This document shows, in pieces, positions 44,128 through 52,553 of a stretch of 64,000 bases of DNA. Source of the stretch: an uncultured Eubacterium sp. (lineage in GTDB: Bacteria; Bacillota; Clostridia; Lachnospirales; Lachnospiraceae); assembly GCA_958446835.1 (NCBI GenBank), contig CAUCXT010000003.1:59353-123352 (forward strand), written 5' to 3'. Position numbers and translations under genes: made by a program. The notes beneath the pieces were generated by a model that did no database searches, was not told the origin of the DNA, and saw only the letters and a list, made by a program, of their open reading frames with translations. Position 1 is the first letter of the stretch, and each line of letters opens with the position of its first letter.

Positions 44128-46122
44128 CTAAAATAAAAACCTCGCCCAATAAAACAGAGTCTTTATAATATTCTTTCTCACCTTGCGCGTTGTGGTTATC
44201 TCCTGCGGCGCAACATTGTTAGGATTGTCATAACTGCCATCCGGCAACGCCGTTACAGCAGACTTTTCATATTCCGACATGATGCCGCGAAGCTGTGCAT
44301 TCAGCTCATCGCTTTTAATCACAAGCATAAGCTCTGTGTCAAGATATGCGCTCCTCATGTCCATGTTGAACGAACCGACCACGGATATGTCATCGTCAAT
44401 CACCATGCTCTTTCCGTGGTATGACACACCGCCATCGTATTCTAAAAGAGTGACACCTGTATCAAGCATCCTGTCCCTGTTCTTTTCAAGATCCGCCGCC
44501 CCGAAGCTGTTGCCATTGTTCGCAACGGAATTAGTCATTACCGTGACATTTTTTCCCGCGGCTGCGCTCTTTAGAGTATCATACATCATATCATTGCAGA
44601 TTATATATGGGGTGTGCAGCTTGACTGAAGCCTCCGCACTGCCTATAAGGCTCATAAGCTTATGCCACACAACAGGCTCCTTTACTCCGGCATTCACCGG
44701 ATTGGAAAGCAGTGCTATGCTCTCAACCTGAAACGTATTATCCTCATACGAATAATCCTCCAGAAGCTCCTCATGCTCAGAGCAGTATTTTTCGTAGTCC
44801 TGTGCTATGCGCTCTGCGGCACGCTTCACACAATACCTGTCCGCAAGACTTTTTCCGTGAGCGAACCGGCTGCATTCACCGCTGTTTTTGACCGTCTCAT
44901 AGTAGGCTAAAAGCTCATTTACCGAAGCCTTCTCCTGCTCCGCCGCCGGCGTGCTTCTCCACACCAGCACATCCCTGTCATAATTTTTATAATCGCTGTA
45001 ATCGCCAAGAAAATAGTTGAATGTATTCCTTCCACCAAGCATATATATCTGTCTGTCTACAATGAGGTACTTGTCATGCATCCTCGCCATGCCCTTGTAC
45101 ATGGTGAACGGATTTATCTCATTGTACATCATGAAGGTTACATTCTCCTTAGCTGACAATGCATAGAAGTAAGGATTCCACTTCGTATGTAAGACACCGT
45201 CAAAGCCATCCACAAGGACATTCACATCAACGCCCCTGTCGGCTGCCTCGCACAGCGCACCAAGCATTATCCTGCCACTCTCATCCGACATAAAATCAAA
45301 GGTTGAAAGAATTATCTCCGACTGTGCATTCTGTATCATCCGTACTCTGCTTAAAAGTGCCTCCGAATTGTCCTCGACAATGACAGCTCTCTCAGTGCCA
45401 TCCGTATTCAACATGGCAACCTGCTTATCACCGCTATACTCCGGCTGCTTGGAGCTTCCGATAACCGCTATCGTAAGATTAACAATCACATATACAAGCA
45501 CAAATACAAGGATTGCCGTCACCGGCTTCCACATCTTTATCTTGCCGCTCGTCACCGGCTTACCCATAAGCACTCGTGCATAGTAGACTATATAGCATGC
45601 AAACGAAAAGATATTCATAATTATGCAGATTGAGATAATAAGTCCCGCCGCAAAATAGGACAGGTCAACGACAAGCAGCAGTATGAACATCGCACCGTAC
45701 AGCACCGCCGTGCAGAGCTTTCCGTACCATCTTGCACCGTCCATCATGCTTCCCTTTTTCAACATGATGGCACCCATAATTCCCATGAACATTTCCTTAA
45801 CAACGAAAAGCATCACAAGATACCTCATCGTCGGATAGCGGAAAGACAGGCTTATGAACACCGCCGCCTGCGTAAGCTTATCAGCCACAGGGTCAAGCAC
45901 CTTGCCCCACTCCGTTATCATGTTGAAATGTCTCGCAATTTTTCCGTCAAAGCAGTCCGTAAGCCCTGAGATTCCAAGAATGACCGCCGCCGCAATATAG
46001 TCCTCCCTGCTGTCTGCACCTATATACACCGCCATAAATATAGGAATGAGTATTATGCGGAAATATCCCATAAGATTCGGGATTGTAAACAAATCCTTCC
46101 TGCTGTTAATCAGACGTTTCAT
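44128..46122 (-). CDS. CDP-alcohol phosphatidyltransferase fused to PLD-type cardiolipin-synthase-like domain
   Basis: A 664-residue membrane protein. Residues 10-195 form a CDP-alcohol phosphatidyltransferase with the intact motif D59-G60-x2-A63-R64-x8-G73-x3-D77-x3-D81 and several spans. A further span follows near 205-222. Residues 245-620 are a phospholipase D domain with two HKD motifs (H349-x-K351-x4-D356 and H569-x-K571-x4-D576), the first followed by 'GGRNTFN', as in ClsC/YmdC-type enzymes. The two classes of cardiolipin synthesis domain are thus in one chain. It could make phosphatidylglycerol phosphate and cardiolipin, or be two alternative cardiolipin synthases; the sequence cannot decide. 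Confidence 0.9.
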   Translation of the reverse strand: MKRLINSRKDLFTIPNLMGYFRIILIPIFMAVYIGADSREDYIAAAVILGISGLTDCFDGKIARHFNMITEWGKVLDPVADKLTQAAVFISLSFRYPTMRYLVMLFVVKEMFMGIMGAIMLKKGSMMDGARWYGKLCTAVLYGAMFILLLVVDLSYFAAGLIISICIIMNIFSFACYIVYYARVLMGKPVTSGKIKMWKPVTAILVFVLVYVIVNLTIAVIGSSKQPEYSGDKQVAMLNTDGTERAVIVEDNSEALLSRVRMIQNAQSEIILSTFDFMSDESGRIMLGALCEAADRGVDVNVLVDGFDGVLHTKWNPYFYALSAKENVTFMMYNEINPFTMYKGMARMHDKYLIVDRQIYMLGGRNTFNYFLGDYSDYKNYDRDVLVWRSTPAAEQEKASVNELLAYYETVKNSGECSRFAHGKSLADRYCVKRAAERIAQDYEKYCSEHEELLEDYSYEDNTFQVESIALLSNPVNAGVKEPVVWHKLMSLIGSAEASVKLHTPYIICNDMMYDTLKSAAAGKNVTVMTNSVANNGNSFGAADLEKNRDRMLDTGVTLLEYDGGVSYHGKSMVIDDDISVVGSFNMDMRSAYLDTELMLVIKSDELNAQLRGIMSEYEKSAVTALPDGSYDNPNNVAPQEITTTRKVRKNIIKTLFYWARFLF

Positions 46123-46142
46123 AATCCATCTCCCTTCCGGTC

Positions 46143-46203
46143 TGGGACAGGGGGTCTGACCCCATGTCCCAAAAATGGGACAAGGTGTCAGACCCCTGTC
46201 CCA
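46143..46203. repeat. Tandem pair of the dispersed GGGACAGG palindrome
   Basis: Two copies of the palindrome (46143-46171 and 46176-46203), each about 28 bases with arms TGGGACAG/CTGTCCCA and a GTCAGA- or TCTGAC-type centre. The second is followed by a T-run. They lie between the ABC exporter and the phospholipid gene and may act as terminator. Confidence 0.85.
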
Positions 46204-46209
46204 GATTTT

Positions 46210-48057
46210 TTATACTTCAAACTGACTATTGTAAAGCTGTGCATAGAAACCGTTTTGTGCCAAAAGCTCCTTATGATTTCCCTGCTCTATGATATCGCCG
46301 TCCTTCATTACAAGAATGACATCCGCATCCCTTATTGTTGAAAGTCTATGCGCTATCACAAAGCTTGTTCTTCCCTTCATAAGGTTCGCCATCGCATCCT
46401 GTATATGCTGCTCAGTTCTGGTATCTACCGAACTTGTCGCTTCATCAAGAATCATTATCCTGTTGTCGGCAAGGATGGCTCTGGCTATTGTGAGAAGCTG
46501 CTTCTGTCCCTGAGACACATTGCTTGCTTCCTCGTTAAGCTCCATATCATAGCCGCCCGGAAGTGTCCTTATAAAGTGGTCTGCGTTTGCTGCCTTAGCT
46601 GCCGCGATGACCTCCTCATCGGTCGCATCAAGACGTCCGTATCTGATATTTTCCATGATTGTTCCCTTGAATAACCATGTATCCTGAAGCACCATTCCGA
46701 ACGCCTCGCGAAGATTCCTTCTCTCAAAATCCTTGACGTTCTCACCGTCCACCTTGATACAGCCGGAGTTTACATCGTAAAAGCGCATGAGAAGCTTAAC
46801 CATGGTGGTCTTTCCTGCTCCGGTAGGTCCTACGATTGCAACCATGCTTCCCGGTTCCACATGACATGTAAAATCATGTATAACAGGCTTCTGCGGGTCA
46901 TAGCCGAACCTGACATGCTCAAAATCAACCTCACCCTTGATGTCCTCAAGTCTTACCGGATTTTCGGTAACAGGCTCCTCTTCCTCGTCAAGGAACTCGA
47001 ATATTCTCTCCGCAGCGGCTGCCATCGACTGGAGCATATTAAATACCTGTGCAATCTGTGTTATAGGCTGCGTAAAGCTCTTTACATACTGTATAAACGC
47101 CTGAATATCACCTACCGTAATCGAACCGGCAACCGCAAGCATACTGCCTGTCACAGCCACCGCAACATAGCCGAGATTTCCGACAAAGGTCATTATAGGC
47201 TGCATAAGTCCCGATAAGAACTGTGATTTCCACGCGGATGAGTAGAGCTTTGCGTTCGTCTCCTGAAAATCCTGATTTACCTTTTCCTCACGGTTAAATG
47301 CCTTGATTATCGTATGTCCGCTGTAGGACTCCTCGATTGTTCCATTGATGTCTCCTAAGTACTCCTGCTGTGCCTTGAAGTACTTCTGCGAATGTTTTAC
47401 GACAACACTTATCAAAAATGCCGATATCGGAAGTATCACAAGCGCGATGAGCGTCATAAGCGGGCTTATCGTCATCATCATTATGAACACACCAATAAGC
47501 GTTGTCACCGATGTTATAAGTGTTGTGATACTCTGGTTAAGGCTCATTCCGAAGGTATCAACATCGTTGGTTATTCTTGAGAGCACCTCACCGACAGTCT
47601 TGGACTCAAAATATGCCAGAGGCATTCTGTTAATCTTCTCAGAAATTTCCTTTCTCATCCTGAAGCTTAATTTCTGCGATATGCCGCTCATTATATATCC
47701 CTGTATAAATGAAAACAGCGCACTTACACAGTACAATCCAAGAAGTATAAGTAAAATAACACCTATCTTGTGAAAATCTATGCCCGCTCCGCCGGACACC
47801 TTTGATACAAGGCCGTTGAATATCTCTGTGGTCGCCTTTGACAGCACCTTAGGGCCTACGATATTAAAGACCGTACCCACAACAGCACTTATCATAACAA
47901 GTACTATAGCAATCTTATATCTTCCGATATATGACAATATTTTCCTTGTTGTACCCTTAAAGTCCTTTGCCTTCTCGCCAGGCATCATGCCGCCGTGTCC
48001 ACCCGGACCACGCCTGCCCATATTTCTGTTTTTTGAATATTCTCTATTCTCGCCCAT
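46210..48057 (-). CDS. ABC exporter subunit with intact ATP site
   Basis: A 615-residue half-transporter: six membrane spans, then an ATPase domain with Walker A GPTGAGKTT, signature NVSQGQKQ and Walker B followed by the catalytic Glu (ILDEATSSVD). The N-terminus begins with a Gly/Arg/Met-rich stretch ('GRRGPGGHGGMMPGEKAKD'), common in the partner subunits of this exporter type. Start codon three bases after the preceding gene's stop; the two subunits should form a heterodimer. The substrate (drug, lipid or peptide) is not readable. Confidence 0.93.
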   Translation of the reverse strand: MGENREYSKNRNMGRRGPGGHGGMMPGEKAKDFKGTTRKILSYIGRYKIAIVLVMISAVVGTVFNIVGPKVLSKATTEIFNGLVSKVSGGAGIDFHKIGVILLILLGLYCVSALFSFIQGYIMSGISQKLSFRMRKEISEKINRMPLAYFESKTVGEVLSRITNDVDTFGMSLNQSITTLITSVTTLIGVFIMMMTISPLMTLIALVILPISAFLISVVVKHSQKYFKAQQEYLGDINGTIEESYSGHTIIKAFNREEKVNQDFQETNAKLYSSAWKSQFLSGLMQPIMTFVGNLGYVAVAVTGSMLAVAGSITVGDIQAFIQYVKSFTQPITQIAQVFNMLQSMAAAAERIFEFLDEEEEPVTENPVRLEDIKGEVDFEHVRFGYDPQKPVIHDFTCHVEPGSMVAIVGPTGAGKTTMVKLLMRFYDVNSGCIKVDGENVKDFERRNLREAFGMVLQDTWLFKGTIMENIRYGRLDATDEEVIAAAKAANADHFIRTLPGGYDMELNEEASNVSQGQKQLLTIARAILADNRIMILDEATSSVDTRTEQHIQDAMANLMKGRTSFVIAHRLSTIRDADVILVMKDGDIIEQGNHKELLAQNGFYAQLYNSQFEV

Positions 48058-48060
48058 CCT

Positions 48061-50214
48061 TTAAGCCTCCTCTCCTGCAAGCTCCGCTTCGGAAAGCTGG
48101 GATTTTGCAATTTCAAGATATTCAGGACAGTTCTTTAAAAGCTCCCTGTGTGTTCCTATTCCTGCTACCTTTCCTTCATTTAAAAGGATAATCTGGTCTG
48201 CATTCATAATTGTGGAAATTCTCTGCGCAACTATAATCACGGAAGCGTCCTTTGTTCTCTTTGAAAGTGCCTTTCTAAGCGCTGCGTCCGTCTTAAAATC
48301 AAGTGCCGAAAAGCTGTCATCAAACACATATACCTTCGGCTTAACCGCGATGGCTCTCGCAATGGAAAGTCTCTGCTTCTGTCCTCCGGATACATTCGTT
48401 CCGCCCTGCGCAATGGATTCAGCGTAGCCATCCTTCTTGCTGTCGATAAACTCAGTAGCCTGCGCGATAGCTGCCGCCTCCTTCATATCCTCATCGGTGA
48501 CAAAATCGCCGCCGTACTTGATATTGCTCTCAATCGTTCCCGAAAAAAGCACACCCTTCTGAGGCACAAGACCTATATGGCTTCTAAGCTCCTTCTGTGA
48601 CATATCGCGGATATCCACGCCGTCAAGCGTTATGCTTCCCTCTGTGACGTCATAAAATCTGTCTAACAGATTTACCACCGTGGATTTTCCGCAGCCTGTG
48701 CTTCCGATGATTGCTGTTGTCTTTCCCGGTTCAGCCTTGAAGCTTAAGTTGGAGATTGCATTCTCACTTCCGCCATCGAATCTGAATGACACATTCTTAA
48801 ACTCGACAACACCCTTGCAGTCTTTAAGCTTCTTATCTGTATTTTCAGCGTCTTCCTTATCCGTTATCGTCTCCTTGGTGTTTAAAACCTCCTCGATACG
48901 GTCTGCTGCAACACCCGCTCTCGGAAGCATGACGGATATCATCGTGATCATAAGGAATGCCATGACAATCTGCATTGTGTAGGTTATGAATGCCATCATG
49001 TCACCCACCTGCATACGTCCGATGTCGATTCCCTTTGCACCCATCCATACTATAAGCACTGTGATTGCATTCATAATAAGCATCATCGCAGGCATCATCA
49101 TGGACATAACACGGTTGGTAAAAAGCTGAGTTGACATGAGCTCCTTGTTCGCCTTGTCAAATCTCTCCTCCTCGTGTTTCTCCCTGCTGAATGCCCTTAT
49201 AACCATCGTACCAGTGAGTATCTCTCGTGATACTAAGTTTACACGGTCGACAAGGCTCTGCATCTTCTTAAACTTAGGCATGGCTACAACCATGAGCACA
49301 AGCACAAGTGAAAGCACCGCGCCAACAGCAACACCGATTATCCAGCCCATTCCGGTATCGGTTCCCATAACCTTTATGATACCGCCTATTCCTATTATAG
49401 GTGCATACAGGACAATTCTAAGCATCATTACTGATACCTGCTGTACCTGCTGTACATCGTTGGTGCTTCTTGTTATGAGAGAGGCTGTGGAAAATTTATT
49501 TATATCGGCATTGGAAAATCCGATAACCTTGGTAAAAAGCTTCTCTCTTAAATCACGGCCTATCGCTGCCGCTGTTCTCGCACCGATAAATCCCACTCCA
49601 ATCGCAGCCGCAACCATAAGAAGAGTCATCGCAAGCATCTTAGCTCCTGTAATCAGAAGATAATTTCTCTGGATTGCATTAAGGTCATAGCCTAAAAGTG
49701 TGTACTCGCTCTTTACCAGCTCAACCGCCATCTGCGACTTCATGGATGAAGCCATGTCTCCCATGGCTGCCTCAACCTGCTCTGCTACATCCGACAGCGC
49801 TTCCTTTGTCACAAGCCCTGCCTTATAGCCGTCAACAAGCTGGCCTACACTGTACTGACCGGATGTCTCAACCGAATACACCATGCTCGCTGCAGTGAGC
49901 AGTGTGTCATTCAACTTATCAAGCTCCTTAGATGACAAATCTTTTCGCACGTATATATCACCGTCCGCTTCATAGCATTCGTCAATGTATGCTATTTCTT
50001 CATCCGTCATAAAAAGCTTCAACGCCTCATACGTCTTAGCTGTGTACTTCTCTGCCGCCGCACCATCAATACCGCTCTGCTGTATTCCAACATCGACAAT
50101 ATCTGAGGTATATGACGGAAGCGAAAGGTCACAGAACGCCTGAACAACCAGAAGCAGCAGTATTATAAGCACCGCAAGCTTATGGTCGGCAAGATACTTA
50201 ATCAATTTTCCCAT
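48061..50214 (-). CDS. ABC exporter subunit with degenerate ATP site and extracytoplasmic insert
   Basis: A 717-residue half-transporter. Walker A is GSTGCGKST and the signature NVSGGQKQR, but the residue after Walker B is Asp rather than Glu ('VFDDSFSALD'), the mark of a non-catalytic site in heterodimeric exporters. Between the first two membrane spans is an insert of about 150 residues (about 45-200), acidic and helical, larger than in the partner; it should lie outside the cell. ATG at 50214 after AAGAGGAG; the frame to 50265 is not used. Its partner follows. Confidence 0.9.
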   Translation of the reverse strand: MGKLIKYLADHKLAVLIILLLLVVQAFCDLSLPSYTSDIVDVGIQQSGIDGAAAEKYTAKTYEALKLFMTDEEIAYIDECYEADGDIYVRKDLSSKELDKLNDTLLTAASMVYSVETSGQYSVGQLVDGYKAGLVTKEALSDVAEQVEAAMGDMASSMKSQMAVELVKSEYTLLGYDLNAIQRNYLLITGAKMLAMTLLMVAAAIGVGFIGARTAAAIGRDLREKLFTKVIGFSNADINKFSTASLITRSTNDVQQVQQVSVMMLRIVLYAPIIGIGGIIKVMGTDTGMGWIIGVAVGAVLSLVLVLMVVAMPKFKKMQSLVDRVNLVSREILTGTMVIRAFSREKHEEERFDKANKELMSTQLFTNRVMSMMMPAMMLIMNAITVLIVWMGAKGIDIGRMQVGDMMAFITYTMQIVMAFLMITMISVMLPRAGVAADRIEEVLNTKETITDKEDAENTDKKLKDCKGVVEFKNVSFRFDGGSENAISNLSFKAEPGKTTAIIGSTGCGKSTVVNLLDRFYDVTEGSITLDGVDIRDMSQKELRSHIGLVPQKGVLFSGTIESNIKYGGDFVTDEDMKEAAAIAQATEFIDSKKDGYAESIAQGGTNVSGGQKQRLSIARAIAVKPKVYVFDDSFSALDFKTDAALRKALSKRTKDASVIIVAQRISTIMNADQIILLNEGKVAGIGTHRELLKNCPEYLEIAKSQLSEAELAGEEA

Positions 50215-50397
50215 ATTCTCCTCTTTCCTTACAGTACATCCTTCATAATGCGTATATAAATACAAATATAATTATACTCGATATATTGTACTGTATGTAT
50301 TTTTAGTGTTTACAAGAAATAATGCCACCCAAAAAACCTTAAGTCAACAGACTTTATGAAAAGTTAATATAACCTTTATAAGATTTCACTTTTACAC

Positions 50398-50436
50398 AAA
50401 AAAGCTGCCGCACAGAAAACTTCTGCTGCGGCAGCC
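50398..50436 (-). terminator. Intrinsic terminator of the PadR-HAAS operon
   Basis: GCTGCCGCA pairs with TGCGGCAGC, with an inner CAGAA/TTCTG pairing, and six T follow on the minus strand. Confidence 0.85.
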
Positions 50437-50440
50437 ACGC

Positions 50441-50469
50441 TGGGACAGGAACCAGACCCCGGTGTCCCA
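50441..50469. repeat. Third locus of the dispersed GGGACAGG palindrome
   Basis: TGGGACAGG, centre near CCAGACCCC, then GTGTCCCA, right after the HAAS/DUF4097 stop codon. It is less perfect than the copies at 21603 and 46176. Confidence 0.7.
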
Positions 50470-50473
50470 AAGC

Positions 50474-51967
50474 TTATTCTGTTTTTCCGAAATCATATAC
50501 CTTGACCGAACCGCTCACTGAACTCGTTGTTATTCTCGCGAGTCCGTCACCGAACACCGCATGTCTGTCAGACTTAGAAAAACCAAAACGTGCTGTATTC
50601 TTTTCATCGTCATTATCCCATGCAACATGCTTATCTGTCATAAGCTTCATGGATCCACTCATGCCTGAACATTTTACGTCGATTCCGATATCGGATAGGA
50701 GATTGATAACTATTCCTCCTGAAACTGTGTTTATCTTACCTGTACATGCTCCAATCACGGACACCTTTACCGAGCCACTCACCGTCTCGGCACTGAAATT
50801 CTCACCTGCCACAACCGCTTTCACGCTTCCGCTCACGCTGCCTAACTCTTGTTCCTTCGCATATAACTGTGCCGGTGCCTTGATTGAACCGCTCACTGTG
50901 GAAAGTTTTAATTTATCGGCATGTATGTCATGTTCAACCCTTATCGAACCGCTCACTGTGGAAAGTCTGCACTTCTCCGCCTCTATATCACTCTGTATAT
51001 ATATACCGCCGCTCACTGTGGAAACATTTAACTTCTCAAACTGTGCCGGAACGGTGACAAAATATGTGAGCGGCTCATTTACCGGATTATAAATAAAGGA
51101 AAAAGCTTTGTTCTTATTCTCCTGCTTAACCTTAAGTATACCATCCTCAACTGAGACAATCGGATTCATATACATCTTTTCCTTCTTGGTAAGCGGTCTT
51201 GAAAGAGTGATAGTGATTGTGTCCGTGTCCGCCTGTGTAAGCTCTACATTAGGTTCAACCACATTCATCTTAAGCCCCCTGATTCCGGCATAGCTGCACA
51301 CTATAAGTGGATTCAGGCTGCCCGAAGTCTCATTCTCAGCATAAGTTCCGGCTGTATTATTATTGATATTGTTATTAATATTATTATCATTATTAACATC
51401 AACATCTGTGTACTCTTCCACTTCAACATTGTCAAATTCTACATTCTTGTCACAAGTATCTCCCACACCTTCATCGCAGTTATCTGCCTTATCCGCATTA
51501 TCCGCTTCTTTGGCTATATCATCCGTTATCTCAGACATTACCCCAGTAATCTTATCGGAAATAACTTCACTAAGCCTGCTTATCGCAGAATCCGCACTCT
51601 TAGCCGCCTTGATTGCAGCCTTTCCTGCGGCTATACCGGCTTTTCCAGCCATCTTTCCTGCCTCATTTACCAGCTTGCCAAAGTCACCAGCAAGCCTGCC
51701 AAAATCTTCCTTGTAATCCGAGCTATCCTTAAATGAATCCTCTCCCTCGGATGATTTTTCATCACTGCTCTTCTTAAACTCCTCCGGAATATCCCTTATA
51801 AAATCCTCAACGCTTCCCAACTCCTCACATACGGACTCCTCACTTCTTCCGTCCGCAGCCGCCTCATCAAAATGTCTCCTGTAATCCCCGATAATATCTA
51901 ACGCAAAGTCCTCATCATAATCCTTAAGCGCCTGTGCAAGCTCTTCCATATATTCTGCTCTTGTCAT
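50474..51967 (-). CDS. HAAS/DUF1700 protein with DUF4097 beta-helix repeats
   Basis: A 497-residue protein. Residues 1-65 ('RAEYMEELAQALKD', 'EELGSVEDFIRDIPEEF') are the HAAS/DUF1700 domain that usually pairs with PadR regulators. Residues 80-150 are Ala/Lys-rich and may be helical. Residues 210-497 are a DUF4097-type beta-helix with a TVSGS/SVSGS repeat about every 18-22 residues (at least seven copies). No signal peptide or membrane anchor is clear, so it may sit in the cytoplasm or need unusual export. The PadR gene precedes it by 18 bases. Confidence 0.85.
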   Translation of the reverse strand: MTRAEYMEELAQALKDYDEDFALDIIGDYRRHFDEAAADGRSEESVCEELGSVEDFIRDIPEEFKKSSDEKSSEGEDSFKDSSDYKEDFGRLAGDFGKLVNEAGKMAGKAGIAAGKAAIKAAKSADSAISRLSEVISDKITGVMSEITDDIAKEADNADKADNCDEGVGDTCDKNVEFDNVEVEEYTDVDVNNDNNINNNINNNTAGTYAENETSGSLNPLIVCSYAGIRGLKMNVVEPNVELTQADTDTITITLSRPLTKKEKMYMNPIVSVEDGILKVKQENKNKAFSFIYNPVNEPLTYFVTVPAQFEKLNVSTVSGGIYIQSDIEAEKCRLSTVSGSIRVEHDIHADKLKLSTVSGSIKAPAQLYAKEQELGSVSGSVKAVVAGENFSAETVSGSVKVSVIGACTGKINTVSGGIVINLLSDIGIDVKCSGMSGSMKLMTDKHVAWDNDDEKNTARFGFSKSDRHAVFGDGLARITTSSVSGSVKVYDFGKTE

Positions 51968-51985
51968 AATTTTTTCCTCCCTCTC

Positions 51986-52294
51986 CTACTCACCTATGAA
52001 CTTATCAACAATTCTTATAAACTGCTGCCAGTCATTCTTCTGCTGCAATAATGTCTCATTTCCCTTATCCGTCAGGTGATAATACTTCCTCGCCGGACCC
52101 GACTCCGACTCCACAAGATATGTCTCAACACACTCATCGTCCTTGAGCCTCTTAAGTATGAGGTACAAGGTTCCCGGCGCAATCGACATCTCCTCCGATA
52201 AGCTCTCCGTGAGCTCATATCCATACCTGTCTCCCCGGTCTAACATTGAGAGAACACACAGCTCCAACACACCCTTCTTCATCTGCGTATTCAT
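51986..52294 (-). CDS. PadR family transcriptional regulator
   Basis: A 102-residue protein, length and pattern of a short PadR: 'GVLELCVLSMLDRGDRYGYELTESL' winged helix start, 'IAPGTLYLILKRLKDDECVETY' recognition helix and 'GPARKYYHLTDKGNETL' wing. It would repress itself and the HAAS/DUF4097 gene downstream, from the usual behaviour of this pair. Promoter at 52358-52386. Confidence 0.93.
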   Translation of the reverse strand: MNTQMKKGVLELCVLSMLDRGDRYGYELTESLSEEMSIAPGTLYLILKRLKDDECVETYLVESESGPARKYYHLTDKGNETLLQQKNDWQQFIRIVDKFIGE

Positions 52295-52357
52295 GCAAAC
52301 ACTCCCTTCCTGCTACAATATATTTATGGTTAACACTCTCTGCTCACCCATGTGTGT

Positions 52358-52386
52358 ATCATATCACAAGCTATTCTATATTGCAA
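52358..52386 (-). promoter_or_regulatory. Promoter of the PadR operon
   Basis: Minus strand TTGCAA (52381-52386), 17 bases, TATGAT (52358-52363). Confidence 0.7.
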
Positions 52387-52500
52387 TATACTATTTAAAA
52401 AATAATAATATTTTTATTCCAACACCCCCTCTATTCCTGTACCTCCCTGCACCACAATCTCCCCTGTCCCTCTCTCTGCGTTTAACCTCCCACGAACAAT

Positions 52501-52544
52501 AAAAAAAGAGCCACACACATCAATTTATTGATGCATGCGGCTCC
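52501..52544 (-). terminator. Terminator of tyrS
   Basis: GAGCCGCATGCATCAA pairs imperfectly with its partner arm and is followed by seven T on the minus strand, directly after the tyrS stop codon. Confidence 0.88.
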
Positions 52545-52553
52545 CGGCAAAAT

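Noticed and set aside
50881..51030. Repeated DNA resembling a short repeat array
   Set aside because: It is the DNA of the TVSGS protein repeats in the HAAS/DUF4097 gene, about 60 bases apart, with no spacers or Cas genes.
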